DNA of 9,723 bases from Bacteroidota bacterium (GCA_023429365.1 JAEYVW010000298.1:1-9723); one strand, 5' to 3'; positions 1 to 5,819 are shown, counted from the stretch's first letter. Numbers and translations are program-made. Notes: generated by a model from the sequence alone, not told the origin.

Positions 1-6
1 TTAACC

Positions 7-279
7 ATGGCTCGTTCGATTAAAAAAGGTCCTTATGTAGCAGCTCATCTTGAATCAAAGGTGGTCGCTATTAATGAAGGCAAAAACAAAAAAGGTGTTA
101 TCAAGACTTGGAGCCGTCGTTCCACTATTACACCGGATTTTGTGGGTCACACGTTTGCCGTGCACAACGGCCACAAGTTTATCCCGGTGTATGTAACTGA
201 ATTCATGGTTGGACACAAGCTGGGTGAGTTTGCACCCACCCGCCAGTTCAAAGGACACTCCAGCAAGAAAGGAGATTAA
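7..279 (+). CDS. rpsS: 30S ribosomal protein S19
   Basis: S19 sits in the head of the 30S subunit, where it pairs with S13 and contacts the A-site tRNA region. The 90-residue product is close to the usual length of about 92. It carries the family core [20 protein letters not shown], followed by the [15 protein letters not shown] segment and a basic GHSSKKGD tail. It begins with the typical [11 protein letters not shown], so the ATG at 7 is the natural start. Only six bases precede it, so its leader and the upstream gene (rplB in the standard order) cannot be judged. It is followed by a 71-base repeat-bearing spacer before rplV. Identification is firm. Confidence 0.98.
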   Translation: MARSIKKGPYVAAHLESKVVAINEGKNKKGVIKTWSRRSTITPDFVGHTFAVHNGHKFIPVYVTEFMVGHKLGEFAPTRQFKGHSSKKGD

Positions 280-350
280 TAAATAGTCAGGAGTCGTTAG
301 TCGGGGGTCGGAAAAACCCGGTGCCAGGCTTCGAACTAAAAACAAAATAA
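280..350. repeat. Heptamer inverted-repeat spacer (TAGTCGG type), rpsS-rplV
   Basis: The left arm at 284-311 is four consecutive 7-bp units: TAGTCAG, GAGTCGT, TAGTCGG and GGGTCGG. The right arm at 318-338, read on the minus strand, gives the heptamers TAGTTCG (338-332), AAGCCTG (331-325) and GCACCGG (324-318). The outer units pair, partly through G-U pairs, around an A-rich loop at 312-316. The pairing is imperfect, but both arms are in 7-bp phase. The segment GGGGGTCGGAAAA followed by CCCGGTGCCAGG (303-328) is nearly repeated in the rplP-rpmC spacer. The final bases before rplV are A-rich (AAAACAAAATAA). Confidence 0.6.
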
Positions 351-686
351 ATGGAAGCAGTAGCAAAACTGAAAAATTATCCCACATCGCCCCGTAAAAT
401 GCGGTTGTTGGCAGACCTGATCCGCGGTCAGAAAGTGGAGAAGGTGCTCGCAGAACTTGAGCATAATCCGAAGCATCCCGCTGTGCCCCTGCGCAAGCTG
501 GTGTTGAGTGCTATCAGCAACTGGAAACAGAAAAATGAAGGCGGTGATGAAAGTGAGCTGGTTGTAAAAACCATTTACGTTGACGGGGCAAGAACCCTGA
601 AGCGTATGCGTCCCGCGCCCCAGGGCCGTGGATACAGGGTTCGCAAACGCAGCAACCATGTAACTGTGATTGTTGACACGAAGTAA
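351..686 (+). CDS. rplV: 50S ribosomal protein L22
   Basis: L22 binds several 23S rRNA domains, and its long beta-hairpin lines the peptide exit tunnel. The product has 111 residues, about the family length of 110. The globular part (1-75) includes [20 protein letters not shown] near 8-27. The tunnel hairpin spans roughly 79-101 and includes [10 protein letters not shown] at 85-94, the region where macrolide-resistance changes are known in other bacteria; no insertion or deletion is obvious. The C-terminal strand [10 protein letters not shown] is typical. The ATG at 351 follows an A-rich leader without a Shine-Dalgarno sequence. Confidence 0.97.
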   Translation: MEAVAKLKNYPTSPRKMRLLADLIRGQKVEKVLAELEHNPKHPAVPLRKLVLSAISNWKQKNEGGDESELVVKTIYVDGARTLKRMRPAPQGRGYRVRKRSNHVTVIVDTK

Positions 687-696
687 AGAGATAAAA

Positions 697-736
697 GTGC
701 AGGTGTGATAAAGTGAAAATTAAATCGCGCCTGTGT
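697..736 (+). other. Hairpin with many G-U pairs after rplV
   Basis: GTGCAGGTGTGA (697-708) can pair with TCGCGCCTGTGT (725-736) over 12 positions with no mismatch if G-U pairs are allowed; five of the twelve are G-U. The loop is 16 bases. As DNA the two arms differ at the wobble positions, so the pairing exists only in the RNA read from the + strand. No T-tract follows, which argues against a terminator. It lies 11 bases after the rplV stop and could be an RNA stability or processing element. That role is inference. Confidence 0.35.
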
Positions 737-773
737 AAAAAAATAAAACAAAAAAATTTTGATAGTGGAGATC

Positions 774-813
774 ATTTTCACATTTCCACATTTTCAAATT
801 TTCAAATTTAAAA
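774..813. repeat. Octamer tandem array (ATTTTCAC/ATTTTCAA) before rpsC
   Basis: Five successive 8-bp units run straight into the rpsC start: ATTTTCAC (774), ATTTCCAC (782), ATTTTCAA (790), ATTTTCAA (798) and the degenerate ATTTAAAA (806). The first two units recur in the rpmD-rplO spacer, and the ATTTTCAA unit recurs before rplF and, in another 8-bp phase, before rplR. The array ends one base before the ATG, so it forms the whole translation-initiation leader: AT-rich with no Shine-Dalgarno. A partial inverted partner (GTGAAAAT at 713-720) lies earlier in the spacer. Confidence 0.65.
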
Positions 814-814
814 A

Positions 815-1591
815 ATGGGTCAAAAAGCAAATCCGATTGGTAACAGGTTAGGCATCATCCGTGGATGGGAATCTAACTGGTACGCTGATAAAAAGAACTA
901 TGCTGGCAGGCTGATCGAGGATCATAAGATCAGGACATACCTGAATGCCCGTATCAACAAGGGAGGTATTTCCAAGATCGTGATCGAGAGAACGCTTGGC
1001 AAACTGATCATCACTATACACACTTCCAAGCCGGGGATCATCATCGGTAAAGGCGGTGGTGAAGTAGATCGTATCAAGGAAGAGTTGAAGAAGCTTACCG
1101 GTAAAGACGATGTGCAGATCAATATCCTGGAGATCCGTCGTCCCGAGCTGGATGCCATGATCGTGGGTGATACCATTGCCCGCCAGATCGAAAACCGTAT
1201 CAACTTCAAACGTGCCACCAAGATGGCGATCGCTTCTTCACTTCGTATGGGTGCTGAAGGGATCAAGATCAAACTGAGCGGACGTTTGAACGGAGCAGAA
1301 ATTGCCCGTAGCGAAGAGTTCAAACAGGGTCGTGTTCCTTTGCACACCTTCCGGATGGATATTGACTATGCCAACGTATTTGCACAAACCGTGTATGGTA
1401 AAATTGGTATCAAGGTATGGATCTGTAAAGGTGAGGTATTGAGCAAAAGAGACCTGAACCCCAACTTTATCGCCGGTGGCAAAAATGAAGGTCCTGGTGG
1501 TGAAAGAAGGGAGAGAAGAGATGACCGTCGTGACGACAGGAGAGGTGGCGACAGAAGAGGCGGTGGCCGTGGTGGAGACAGGAGAGGATAA
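815..1591 (+). CDS. rpsC: 30S ribosomal protein S3 with RGG-like C-terminal tail
   Basis: S3 is a head protein of the 30S subunit at the mRNA entry channel, where with S4 and S5 it contributes to unwinding mRNA. The KH domain carries the GxxG loop as GKGG at 78-81 within GIIIGKGG. The mRNA-entry basic patch appears as KRATK at 132-136. The C-terminal domain includes [12 protein letters not shown] (154-165) and [14 protein letters not shown] (172-185). The usual fold ends near residue 220. Residues 221-258 are a low-complexity tail of Gly, Arg, Asp and Glu (RRDD and RGG repeats), making the protein 258 residues against about 233 in E. coli. The ATG at 815 gives the standard [13 protein letters not shown] start. 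Confidence 0.97.
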   Translation: MGQKANPIGNRLGIIRGWESNWYADKKNYAGRLIEDHKIRTYLNARINKGGISKIVIERTLGKLIITIHTSKPGIIIGKGGGEVDRIKEELKKLTGKDDVQINILEIRRPELDAMIVGDTIARQIENRINFKRATKMAIASSLRMGAEGIKIKLSGRLNGAEIARSEEFKQGRVPLHTFRMDIDYANVFAQTVYGKIGIKVWICKGEVLSKRDLNPNFIAGGKNEGPGGERRERRDDRRDDRRGGDRRGGGRGGDRRG

Positions 1592-1710
1592 GCAAAACAA
1601 GCTACGAGCCATGAGCCGCGAGCCATGAGCCGTAACAAATAAAAAAAAGAAGTTTCATTGCTAGGAGATAAGGCTCGAAGCCCGAAGCTCATAGCTCAAA
1701 GCTGAATAAT
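1592..1710. repeat. AGCTACG heptamer hairpin element, copy 1 (rpsC-rplP)
   Basis: The left arm (1600-1634) is five 7-bp units beginning at 1600, 1607, 1614, 1621 and 1628: AGCTACG, AGCCATG, AGCCGCG, AGCCATG and AGCCGTA. The right arm (1669-1703) reads on the minus strand, from 1703 back, as AGCTTTG, AGCTATG, AGCTTCG, GGCTTCG and AGCCTTA. Unit faces unit in the same order, with 25 of 35 positions complementary before counting G-U pairs. The 34-base loop (1635-1668) is A-rich and holds AGTTTCATTGCTA at 1651-1663, which is identical in copy 3. The element starts 8 bases after the rpsC stop and ends 7 bases before the rplP start. Confidence 0.8.
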
Positions 1711-2133
1711 ATGTTACAACCGAAAAGAACGAAACACAGGAAGATGCAGAAAGGTCGCATGAAAGGCGACGCGAAGAGGGGGACGACTATATCTTTTGGT
1801 TCTTATGCACTCAAAGCATTGGACAGCCATTGGATCACCGACCGCCAGATTGAAGCTGCGCGCCAGGCGCTTACCCGCCAGATGAAAAGGGAAGGTAACG
1901 TGTGGATCCGGGTTTTTCCTGACAAGCCTATTACCAAGAAGCCTGCAGAAGTGAGGATGGGTAAAGGTAAGGGTAACCTGGAGTACTGGGCTGCCGTGGT
2001 ACAACCAGGTCGTATCATTTTCGAGATCGATGGTGTGAGCGAACAGATCGCCCGTGAAGCGCTGGCCCTGGCTGCCGGTAAGCTGCCGATCAAAACAAAG
2101 TTCATCGTTAGAAGAGATTTGGTAACTGCATAA
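1711..2133 (+). CDS. rplP: 50S ribosomal protein L16
   Basis: L16 binds 23S rRNA near the peptidyl-transferase centre and the A-site tRNA elbow. The product has 140 residues (E. coli 136) and starts with the typical [31 protein letters not shown] begins at residue 82; this Arg corresponds to the E. coli L16 arginine known to be hydroxylated, but nothing here shows whether it is modified. The C-terminal half, from about [13 protein letters not shown] to [12 protein letters not shown], is standard. The start codon follows GAATAAT, which abuts the hairpin element between rpsC and rplP. Confidence 0.97.
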   Translation: MLQPKRTKHRKMQKGRMKGDAKRGTTISFGSYALKALDSHWITDRQIEAARQALTRQMKREGNVWIRVFPDKPITKKPAEVRMGKGKGNLEYWAAVVQPGRIIFEIDGVSEQIAREALALAAGKLPIKTKFIVRRDLVTA

Positions 2134-2135
2134 AA

Positions 2136-2161
2136 GGGAGTCGGAAAACAACCGGTTCAGG
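2136..2161. repeat. Segment shared with rpsS-rplV spacer
   Basis: GGGAGTCGGAAAA followed by CAACCGGTTCAGG matches the rpsS-rplV spacer segment at 303-328 (GGGGGTCGGAAAA then CCCGGTGCCAGG), with few substitutions and one gap. It contains the perfect 8-bp palindrome AACCGGTT (2150-2157). The rest of this 86-base rplP-rpmC spacer, including CCGGATTC near 2200 and the A/T-rich leader ATTAATAAAG, shows no clear repeat array. I see it as a decayed member of the heptamer spacer family. Confidence 0.45.
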
Positions 2162-2219
2162 ATGTTTCCCAGATTTCTAAAGGCAGTAGCCGGATTCAAA
2201 AACTATCAAATTAATAAAG

Positions 2220-2429
2220 ATGTCAAAGAAAGCAGATTTTGTAAAAAGTATCCGCAGTTTGAACGAGAGCGAGCTGGTAGCGCGGTTGGAGGAAGAGAAG
2301 CTCCGTTTGAAAAAGCTGGAGTTTGCACATGCGATCTCTCCTTTGGAAAATCCAATGACGATCCGTGGCGTACGCCGGGACATTGCCCGTCTGCAAACGG
2401 AATTGAAGTTAAAGCAACAGCAAGCATAA
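2220..2429 (+). CDS. rpmC: 50S ribosomal protein L29
   Basis: L29 is a small two-helix protein at the exit of the peptide tunnel, next to L23, where signal recognition particle and trigger factor dock. The 69-residue product has the antiparallel helical pattern: helix 1 from about NESELVARLEEEKLRLKKLEF and helix 2 from about IRGVRRDIARLQTELKL. The family motif is NPMTIRGVRRDIARLQTEL. The ATG at 2220 follows AATTAATAAAG. Only 12 bases separate its stop from rpsQ, one of the few tight junctions in this cluster, so rpmC and rpsQ are probably translated together. Confidence 0.96.
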   Translation: MSKKADFVKSIRSLNESELVARLEEEKLRLKKLEFAHAISPLENPMTIRGVRRDIARLQTELKLKQQQA

Positions 2430-2441
2430 AAAGCTAATAAA

Positions 2442-2699
2442 ATGCAAGAAAGAAATTTAAGAAAAACAAGATTAGGGTTTGTAACAAGCAACAAGATGGA
2501 AAAGACCATCACTGTTATTGTTGAAAGAAAAGTAAAGCACCCTATCTATGGGAAGTTCGTAAAAAAGACTACCAAGTTTCATGCGCATGATGAGAAAAAC
2601 GAGTGCAGTGTTGGTGACCTGGTCATGATCATGGAAACCCGTCCGCTGAGCAAGACCAAGCGTTGGAGACTGGTTGAGGTGGTAGAGAAAGTGAAATAA
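2442..2699 (+). CDS. rpsQ: 30S ribosomal protein S17
   Basis: S17 is an early-assembly protein of the 30S body that binds 16S rRNA helices 7 and 11. The product is 85 residues, as usual (E. coli 84). It is an OB-fold protein: the N-terminal part has [19 protein letters not shown], then [21 protein letters not shown], and the signature [20 protein letters not shown] at 58-77. The ATG at 2442 follows AAGCTAATAAA with no Shine-Dalgarno. A 116-base hairpin-forming spacer follows before rplN. Confidence 0.97.
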   Translation: MQERNLRKTRLGFVTSNKMEKTITVIVERKVKHPIYGKFVKKTTKFHAHDEKNECSVGDLVMIMETRPLSKTKRWRLVEVVEKVK

Positions 2700-2815
2700 T
2701 TAGAAGCTACGAGCTACGAGTGATGAGCTACGAGCCGTAAAATGATAAATGATAGTTATTAATTGCTAAATGCTCGGAGCTCGCAGCTCACAGCTAATAG
2801 CCAAAGCTTAAAAAT
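2700..2815. repeat. AGCTACG heptamer hairpin element, copy 2 (rpsQ-rplN)
   Basis: The left arm (2705-2739) is AGCTACG at 2705, 2712 and 2726, AGTGATG at 2719 and AGCCGTA at 2733. The right arm on the minus strand, from 2808 back, gives AGCTTTG, a 6-base unit GCTATT that has lost one base, AGCTGTG (2795-2789), AGCTGCG (2788-2782), AGCTCCG (2781-2775) and AGCATTT (2774-2768), then AGCAATT (2767-2761). The right arm thus has more units than the left and has drifted. The loop retains TAGTTATTAATTGCTA, a diverged form of the core in copies 1 and 3. Total spacer length is almost the same as in the other two copies (116 against 119). Confidence 0.75.
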
Positions 2816-3184
2816 ATGATTCAGCAAGAAAGCCGGTTAAATGTTGCGGATAATAGCGGTGCCAAAGAAGTCCTCTGCATCCGTGTACTGGGTAATAGCG
2901 GTCAGCGTTATGCCGGGATCGGCGATAAGATCGTAGTGACCATCAAAGACGCGTTGCCCGCGGGTGGTATCAAAAAAGGCACGGTTGCCAAAGCGGTGAT
3001 CGTTCGTACTACCAACAAGCTTCGCCGGAAAGACGGTTCTTATATCCGTTTTGACGACAACGCGGTGGTGATCCTTAACCAGGCTGATGAGCCCAGGGGT
3101 ACACGTATTTTCGGACCAGTGGCCAGGGAACTGCGCGACAAGGGTTATATGAAGATCGTTTCACTGGCGCCTGAAGTATTGTAA
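2816..3184 (+). CDS. rplN: 50S ribosomal protein L14
   Basis: L14 lies on the subunit interface of the 50S, bridging to 16S rRNA helix 14 and contacting L19; in other bacteria RsfS silences ribosomes by binding it. The product has 122 residues (E. coli 123) and shows no insertions. Key segments are [19 protein letters not shown] at the N-terminus, the [18 protein letters not shown] loop near 34-51, [18 protein letters not shown] around 71-88 and the signature [12 protein letters not shown] at 95-106. The ATG at 2816 is preceded by AAAGCTTAAAAAT, where the right arm of the hairpin element ends only 7 bases upstream. Confidence 0.98.
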   Translation: MIQQESRLNVADNSGAKEVLCIRVLGNSGQRYAGIGDKIVVTIKDALPAGGIKKGTVAKAVIVRTTNKLRRKDGSYIRFDDNAVVILNQADEPRGTRIFGPVARELRDKGYMKIVSLAPEVL

Positions 3185-3303
3185 TAGATGAAAGCTACGA
3201 GCTACGAGCCTTGAGCTACGAGCCGTAACAAAAAAATAAAGAGTTTCATTGCTATAGGGTAGGGCTCGAAGCTCAAATCTCATAGCTCAAAGCTTAAAAT
3301 AAA
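3185..3303. repeat. AGCTACG heptamer hairpin element, copy 3 (rplN-rplX)
   Basis: This is the most regular copy. The left arm (3193-3227) has AGCTACG at 3193, 3200 and 3214, AGCCTTG at 3207 and AGCCGTA at 3221. The right arm (3260-3294) read on the minus strand gives AGCTTTG, AGCTATG, AGATTTG, AGCTTCG and AGCCCTA, unit for unit opposite the left arm. Of the 35 positions, 28 are complementary, and the units at the ends pair well. The 32-base loop holds AGTTTCATTGCTA (3242-3254), identical to copy 1. It begins 8 bases after the rplN stop and ends 9 bases before the rplX ATG. Confidence 0.85.
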
Positions 3304-3639
3304 ATGAAGACAAGATTTAAACCAAAGTACAACATTAAAAAAGGTGATAACGTGATCGTGATCACCGGTGATGACAAAGACCTGTCAAAACCCCGTGTTG
3401 TAAAAGAAGTGTTGATTGATAAAGCGAAGGTCCTGGTGGAAGGAGTGAATATTGTGACCAAGCACACCAAGCCCTCAGCCCAGAACACAAAGGGTGGGAT
3501 CGTAAAAACTGAAGCCCCGATCCATATCAGCAATGTTATGCTCTGGGACGCCAAAGCAAAAGCGGCTGCCAAAGTGAAAAGAGAAAAGGCAGATGGTAAA
3601 TCAGTTCGCATATCTAAAAAATCGGGTGAAAGGATCTAA
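3304..3639 (+). CDS. rplX: 50S ribosomal protein L24
   Basis: L24 starts 50S assembly by binding the 5' end of 23S rRNA and lies near the tunnel exit. The product is 111 residues (E. coli 104). The KOW segment begins at KKGDNVIVITGDDKD (12-26) and continues through VLVEGVNIVTKHTKPS near 43-57. The KOW loop reads GDDKDLSKPRV, one residue longer than the common GKDKGKEGKV-type loop, with Pro30 where Gly is expected. The C-terminal part, EAPIHISNVMLWD, then an Ala/Lys-rich helix and VRISKKSGERI, fits bacterial L24. Start and length agree with the family. Confidence 0.96.
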   Translation: MKTRFKPKYNIKKGDNVIVITGDDKDLSKPRVVKEVLIDKAKVLVEGVNIVTKHTKPSAQNTKGGIVKTEAPIHISNVMLWDAKAKAAAKVKREKADGKSVRISKKSGERI

Positions 3640-3667
3640 TCCCCAACCCCTGAAATAATTGAATAGT

Positions 3668-4243
3668 ATGACAACGAAAACATATACCCCGAGACTGGCA
3701 GACAAGTACAGGAGAGAAGTGGTACCTGCCCTGGTTAAAAAGTTTGGATACGGATCAGTAATGCAGGCTCCCAAGTTGGAGAAGATCTGCCTGAACCGTG
3801 GTGTGAACGGTGCAGTAACCGATAAAAAACTGGTGGATATCGCGGTGGATGAACTGACGACCATCAGCGGACAAAGAGCAGTAGCGACCATGTCTAAAAA
3901 AGACATCTCCAACTTCAAACTGCGTAAGAACATGCCGATCGGTGCAAGGGTAACTTTGCGTGGTGTGAAAATGTATGAGTTCCTGGATCGCCTGATCGCT
4001 GTAGCCCTGCCACGTGTACGTGATTTCAAGGGTGTGAATGAAAAAGCATTTGACGGTCGTGGTAACTATACACTGGGTGTTACTGAGCAGATCATATTCC
4101 CTGAGATAGATATCGACAAGGTAAATAAGATCACAGGTCTTGATATCACATTTGTGACAACAGCCAATACTGACGAAGAAGCTTATGAGCTGCTGAAAGA
4201 GCTGGGAATGCCTTTCAGAAACGCAAAGAAGGAATCTAATTAG
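3668..4243 (+). CDS. rplE: 50S ribosomal protein L5
   Basis: L5 binds 5S rRNA in the central protuberance and contacts P-site tRNA and S13. From the ATG at 3668 the product is 191 residues (E. coli 179). An in-frame TTG at 3659 would add only MNS and has no support, so the ATG was chosen. Recognisable segments are [12 protein letters not shown] (35-46), SGQRAVAT (67-74), [17 protein letters not shown] (83-99), LPRVRDFKG (114-122) and the C-terminal [21 protein letters not shown]. The gene follows rplX by 28 bases and precedes rpsN by 31, so this is the most compact part of the cluster, without repeat spacers. Confidence 0.97.
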   Translation: MTTKTYTPRLADKYRREVVPALVKKFGYGSVMQAPKLEKICLNRGVNGAVTDKKLVDIAVDELTTISGQRAVATMSKKDISNFKLRKNMPIGARVTLRGVKMYEFLDRLIAVALPRVRDFKGVNEKAFDGRGNYTLGVTEQIIFPEIDIDKVNKITGLDITFVTTANTDEEAYELLKELGMPFRNAKKESN

Positions 4244-4274
4244 ACTGAAGTTAAAACTGAAAATAAAATAGATT

Positions 4275-4544
4275 ATGGCTAAGACATCAATTAAAGCCAG
4301 GCAACTTAAGAGAGAGAAAATGGTAGCCCAGTTCGCAGCCAAACGCGAGGAGCTGAAGAAAGCAGGCGACTGGCAGGCGCTGGATGCGTTGCCTAAAAAC
4401 TCTTCTAAGGTTCGTTTGAAGAATCGTTGCCAGCTCACTGGCCGTCCTAAAGGGTATGTTCGTTATTTCGGCATTTCCAGGGTGGCATTGCGCGACATGG
4501 CTTTGAATGGCAAGATACCAGGGCTGAAGAAAGCGAGCTGGTAA
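4275..4544 (+). CDS. rpsN: 30S ribosomal protein S14, zinc-free form
   Basis: S14 is a late-assembling protein of the 30S head, next to S3 and S19. The product is 89 residues and lacks the two CxxC zinc knuckles of the 61-residue C+ form. Only one Cys remains (Cys52, in [11 protein letters not shown]), and the position of its partner Cys is Thr55. It is therefore a C-minus S14, shorter than the 101-residue E. coli version. The C-terminal signature [20 protein letters not shown] lies at 57-76. The ATG at 4275 follows AAATAAAATAGATT. A 104-base repeat spacer separates it from rpsH. Confidence 0.97.
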   Translation: MAKTSIKARQLKREKMVAQFAAKREELKKAGDWQALDALPKNSSKVRLKNRCQLTGRPKGYVRYFGISRVALRDMALNGKIPGLKKASW

Positions 4545-4547
4545 AAA

Positions 4548-4619
4548 TCGTGAGTCGCGAATCGTGAGTGCGACTCCTTAGTGTTGAACTTTTGAAAACT
4601 GACGATTGACGTCTCACGA
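4548..4619. repeat. TCGTGAG heptamer inverted repeat (rpsN-rpsH)
   Basis: The left arm is heptamers TCGTGAG (4548), TCGCGAA (4555), TCGTGAG (4562) and TGCGACT (4569). On the minus strand the right arm reads TCGTGAG (4619-4613), ACGTCAA (4612-4606), TCGTCAG (4605-4599) and TTTTCAA (4598-4592). Over the outer 22 positions 18 are complementary, and the outermost heptamer is perfect. This differs in unit sequence from the AGCTACG family but has the same 7-bp phase, inverted-arm design and stop-adjacent position (3 bases after the rpsN stop). An A/T-rich leader of about 29 bases follows before rpsH. Confidence 0.7.
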
Positions 4620-4648
4620 ATAAATTAAAAACTGATAATAGTTATAAA

Positions 4649-5047
4649 ATGGTAACAGATCCTATAGCAGACTTCCTGACCAGAATCCGTAATGCACAGA
4701 TGGCGGGTCACCGTGTGGTGGATATTCCTGCTTCAAACCTGAAGAAACGGATGACTGAAATTTTGTACGGCCAGGGCTATATCCTGAAGTACAAATTTGA
4801 GGATGACAACAAACAAGGCGTGATCAAGATCGCCCTGAAGTACGATCCTTCCACAAAACAACCTGCCATTAGGACCATGGAAAGGGTCAGCCGTCCTGGT
4901 TTGCGCCAGTATGCTAAACCTGCTGATTTCCGTCGTGTGAAGAATGGACTGGGTGTGGCTATCGTGTCCACTTCCAAAGGAGTGATGACTGACAAAGAAG
5001 CCAAGGCCCAGAATGTGGGAGGTGAGGTTCTCTGCTATATTTATTAA
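4649..5047 (+). CDS. rpsH: 30S ribosomal protein S8
   Basis: S8 binds 16S rRNA helix 21 in the central domain and is needed for 30S platform assembly. In E. coli it also represses translation of the spc operon by binding an rRNA mimic near rplE; no such site was recognised here. The product is 132 residues (E. coli 130). It starts MVTDPIADFLTRIRNAQMAGH. RVSRPGLRQYAK lies near 79-90 and the signature GLGVAIVSTSKGVMTDKEA at 100-118. The ending GGEVLCYIY is typical. The ATG at 4649 follows GATAATAGTTATAAA. Confidence 0.97.
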   Translation: MVTDPIADFLTRIRNAQMAGHRVVDIPASNLKKRMTEILYGQGYILKYKFEDDNKQGVIKIALKYDPSTKQPAIRTMERVSRPGLRQYAKPADFRRVKNGLGVAIVSTSKGVMTDKEAKAQNVGGEVLCYIY

Positions 5048-5170
5048 TAGTGTGGACACCACATTTCGAATTGTTTTTAAAAAGGTATTGAATGATAATA
5101 TAAGTTCTCTATACGGTAACTGAACACATTCAATTTTCAAATTAACTCATATTCAAATTTTCAAACTATT
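5048..5170. repeat. Octamer array plus inverted repeats (rpsH-rplF)
   Basis: Three features fill this 123-base spacer. A small hairpin, TGTGG-ACA-CCACA (5051-5063), comes right after the rpsH stop. A perfect inverted repeat, ATTGAATG (5087-5094) and CATTCAAT (5127-5134), encloses a region with an inner AGTT/AACT pair. An array of 8-bp units runs toward the rplF start: ATTTTCAA (5133), ATTAACTC (5141), ATATTCAA (5149) and ATTTTCAA (5157). The array ends 6 bases before the ATG and shares the ATTTTCAA unit with the rplV-rpsC and rplF-rplR spacers. Confidence 0.6.
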
Positions 5171-5725
5171 ATGTCTCGTATAGGAAAAAAAATAATCTCT
5201 GTTCCGGCTGGTGTAACCATCAGCGTTGGTAATGATAACGTGGTTACTGTGAAGGGTCCTAAAGGTGAATTGAAGCAGGCGATCGACCGCGATATCAAAG
5301 TGGAGGTAAAAGATGGCCAGGCTACTGTAATCCGTCCTACTGACCAGATCAGGCACCGCGCTATGCATGGTCTTTACCGTGCGTTGATCGCCAACCTGGT
5401 GAAAGGCGTAACAGATGGTTATAGCCGCAAGCTCGAATTGATAGGTGTGGGTTTCAAGGCTGCTAACCAGGGCAATGTGCTTGACCTGGCACTCGGCTTT
5501 TCACACAATATCATTTTTGAAGTACCCAAAGAGCTGAAAGTGGCTACCGAACAGTTGAAAGGTCAGAACCCTATCATTACTCTGGAAGGTATCGACAAGC
5601 AATTGCTGGGACAGGTTGCGGCAAAACTTCGCAGTCTCCGTAAACCTGAGCCTTACAAAGGAAAGGGTGTGCGTTATGTGGGTGAAGTGGTTCGTAAGAA
5701 AGCTGGTAAAGCAGCTGGTAAATAA
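5171..5725 (+). CDS. rplF: 50S ribosomal protein L6
   Basis: L6 lies at the base of the L7/L12 stalk near the sarcin-ricin loop and the factor-binding site. The product is 184 residues (E. coli 177). Its two duplicated domains are visible: domain 1 has MSRIGKKIISVPAGV and VTVKGPKGEL (25-34), and domain 2 starts near GYSRKLELIGVGFKA (83-97). The family signature PEPYKGKGV is at 159-167, followed by RYVGEVVRKKAGKAAGK. The start follows the octamer array directly, with no Shine-Dalgarno sequence. Confidence 0.97.
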   Translation: MSRIGKKIISVPAGVTISVGNDNVVTVKGPKGELKQAIDRDIKVEVKDGQATVIRPTDQIRHRAMHGLYRALIANLVKGVTDGYSRKLELIGVGFKAANQGNVLDLALGFSHNIIFEVPKELKVATEQLKGQNPIITLEGIDKQLLGQVAAKLRSLRKPEPYKGKGVRYVGEVVRKKAGKAAGK

Positions 5726-5729
5726 TTGG

Positions 5730-5781
5730 TTTGAAGTTTTGAAAACCCATTTTCAAATTTTCAAATTCAAAAATTTTCAAA
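5730..5781. repeat. Octamer hairpin array (rplF-rplR)
   Basis: TTTGAAGT and TTTGAAAA (5730-5745) face TTTTCAAA and TTTTCAAA (5750-5765) across a 4-base CCCA loop. Of 16 positions 14 are Watson-Crick and one is G-U, so this is a tight AT-rich hairpin. Two more 8-bp units follow in phase: TTCAAAAA (5766) and TTTTCAAA (5774). It begins 4 bases after the rplF stop. It belongs to the same AT-rich octamer family as the spacers before rpsC and rplF. Confidence 0.7.
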
Positions 5782-5783
5782 TT

Positions 5784-5802
5784 ATCCTGGCAGCATCAGG
5801 AT
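5784..5802 (+). other. Small hairpin before rplR
   Basis: ATCCTG (5784-5789) and CAGGAT (5797-5802) form a perfect 6-bp stem with a 7-base loop, GCAGCAT. It lies 17 bases before the rplR ATG and has no following T-tract, so it is not a terminator. The A-rich stretch after it (TGTAAAATAGAAAGAAA) is probably the initiation region. A structural or regulatory role is a guess. Confidence 0.3.
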
Positions 5803-5819
5803 TGTAAAATAGAAAGAAA

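Noticed and set aside
1..6. Possible tail of rplB
   Set aside because: TAA occurs at 2-4, but six bases cannot show which gene, if any, ends there.
2150..2157. AACCGGTT palindrome as an operator
   Set aside because: A single 8-bp palindrome is expected by chance, and it is part of the segment shared with another spacer.
1714..2199. Minus-strand reading frame of 161 codons opposite rplP
   Set aside because: It is antisense to L16, with no recognisable domain and no leader; it is a by-product of rplP codon use.
2162..2437. Plus-strand reading frame overlapping rpmC in another frame
   Set aside because: The L29 frame is clearly the real one; the other reads through the spacer and gives an unrecognisable protein.
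1600..3294. CRISPR-like repeats
   Set aside because: The repeats are tandem 7-bp units in inverted arms, without constant repeats and unique spacers, and no cas gene is near.
3659..3667. Alternative TTG start for rplE
   Set aside because: It would add only three residues; the ATG at 3668 gives a normal L5 beginning.
3755..4438. Long minus-strand reading frame of about 227 codons opposite rplE and rpsN
   Set aside because: It lies antisense to two intact ribosomal genes, has no family resemblance and is rich in Cys, Phe and Ser as expected of a shadow frame.
4275..4544. Zinc-binding S14 paralogue pair or zinc-response site
   Set aside because: Only one C-minus S14 gene is present, and no Zur-like operator was seen nearby.
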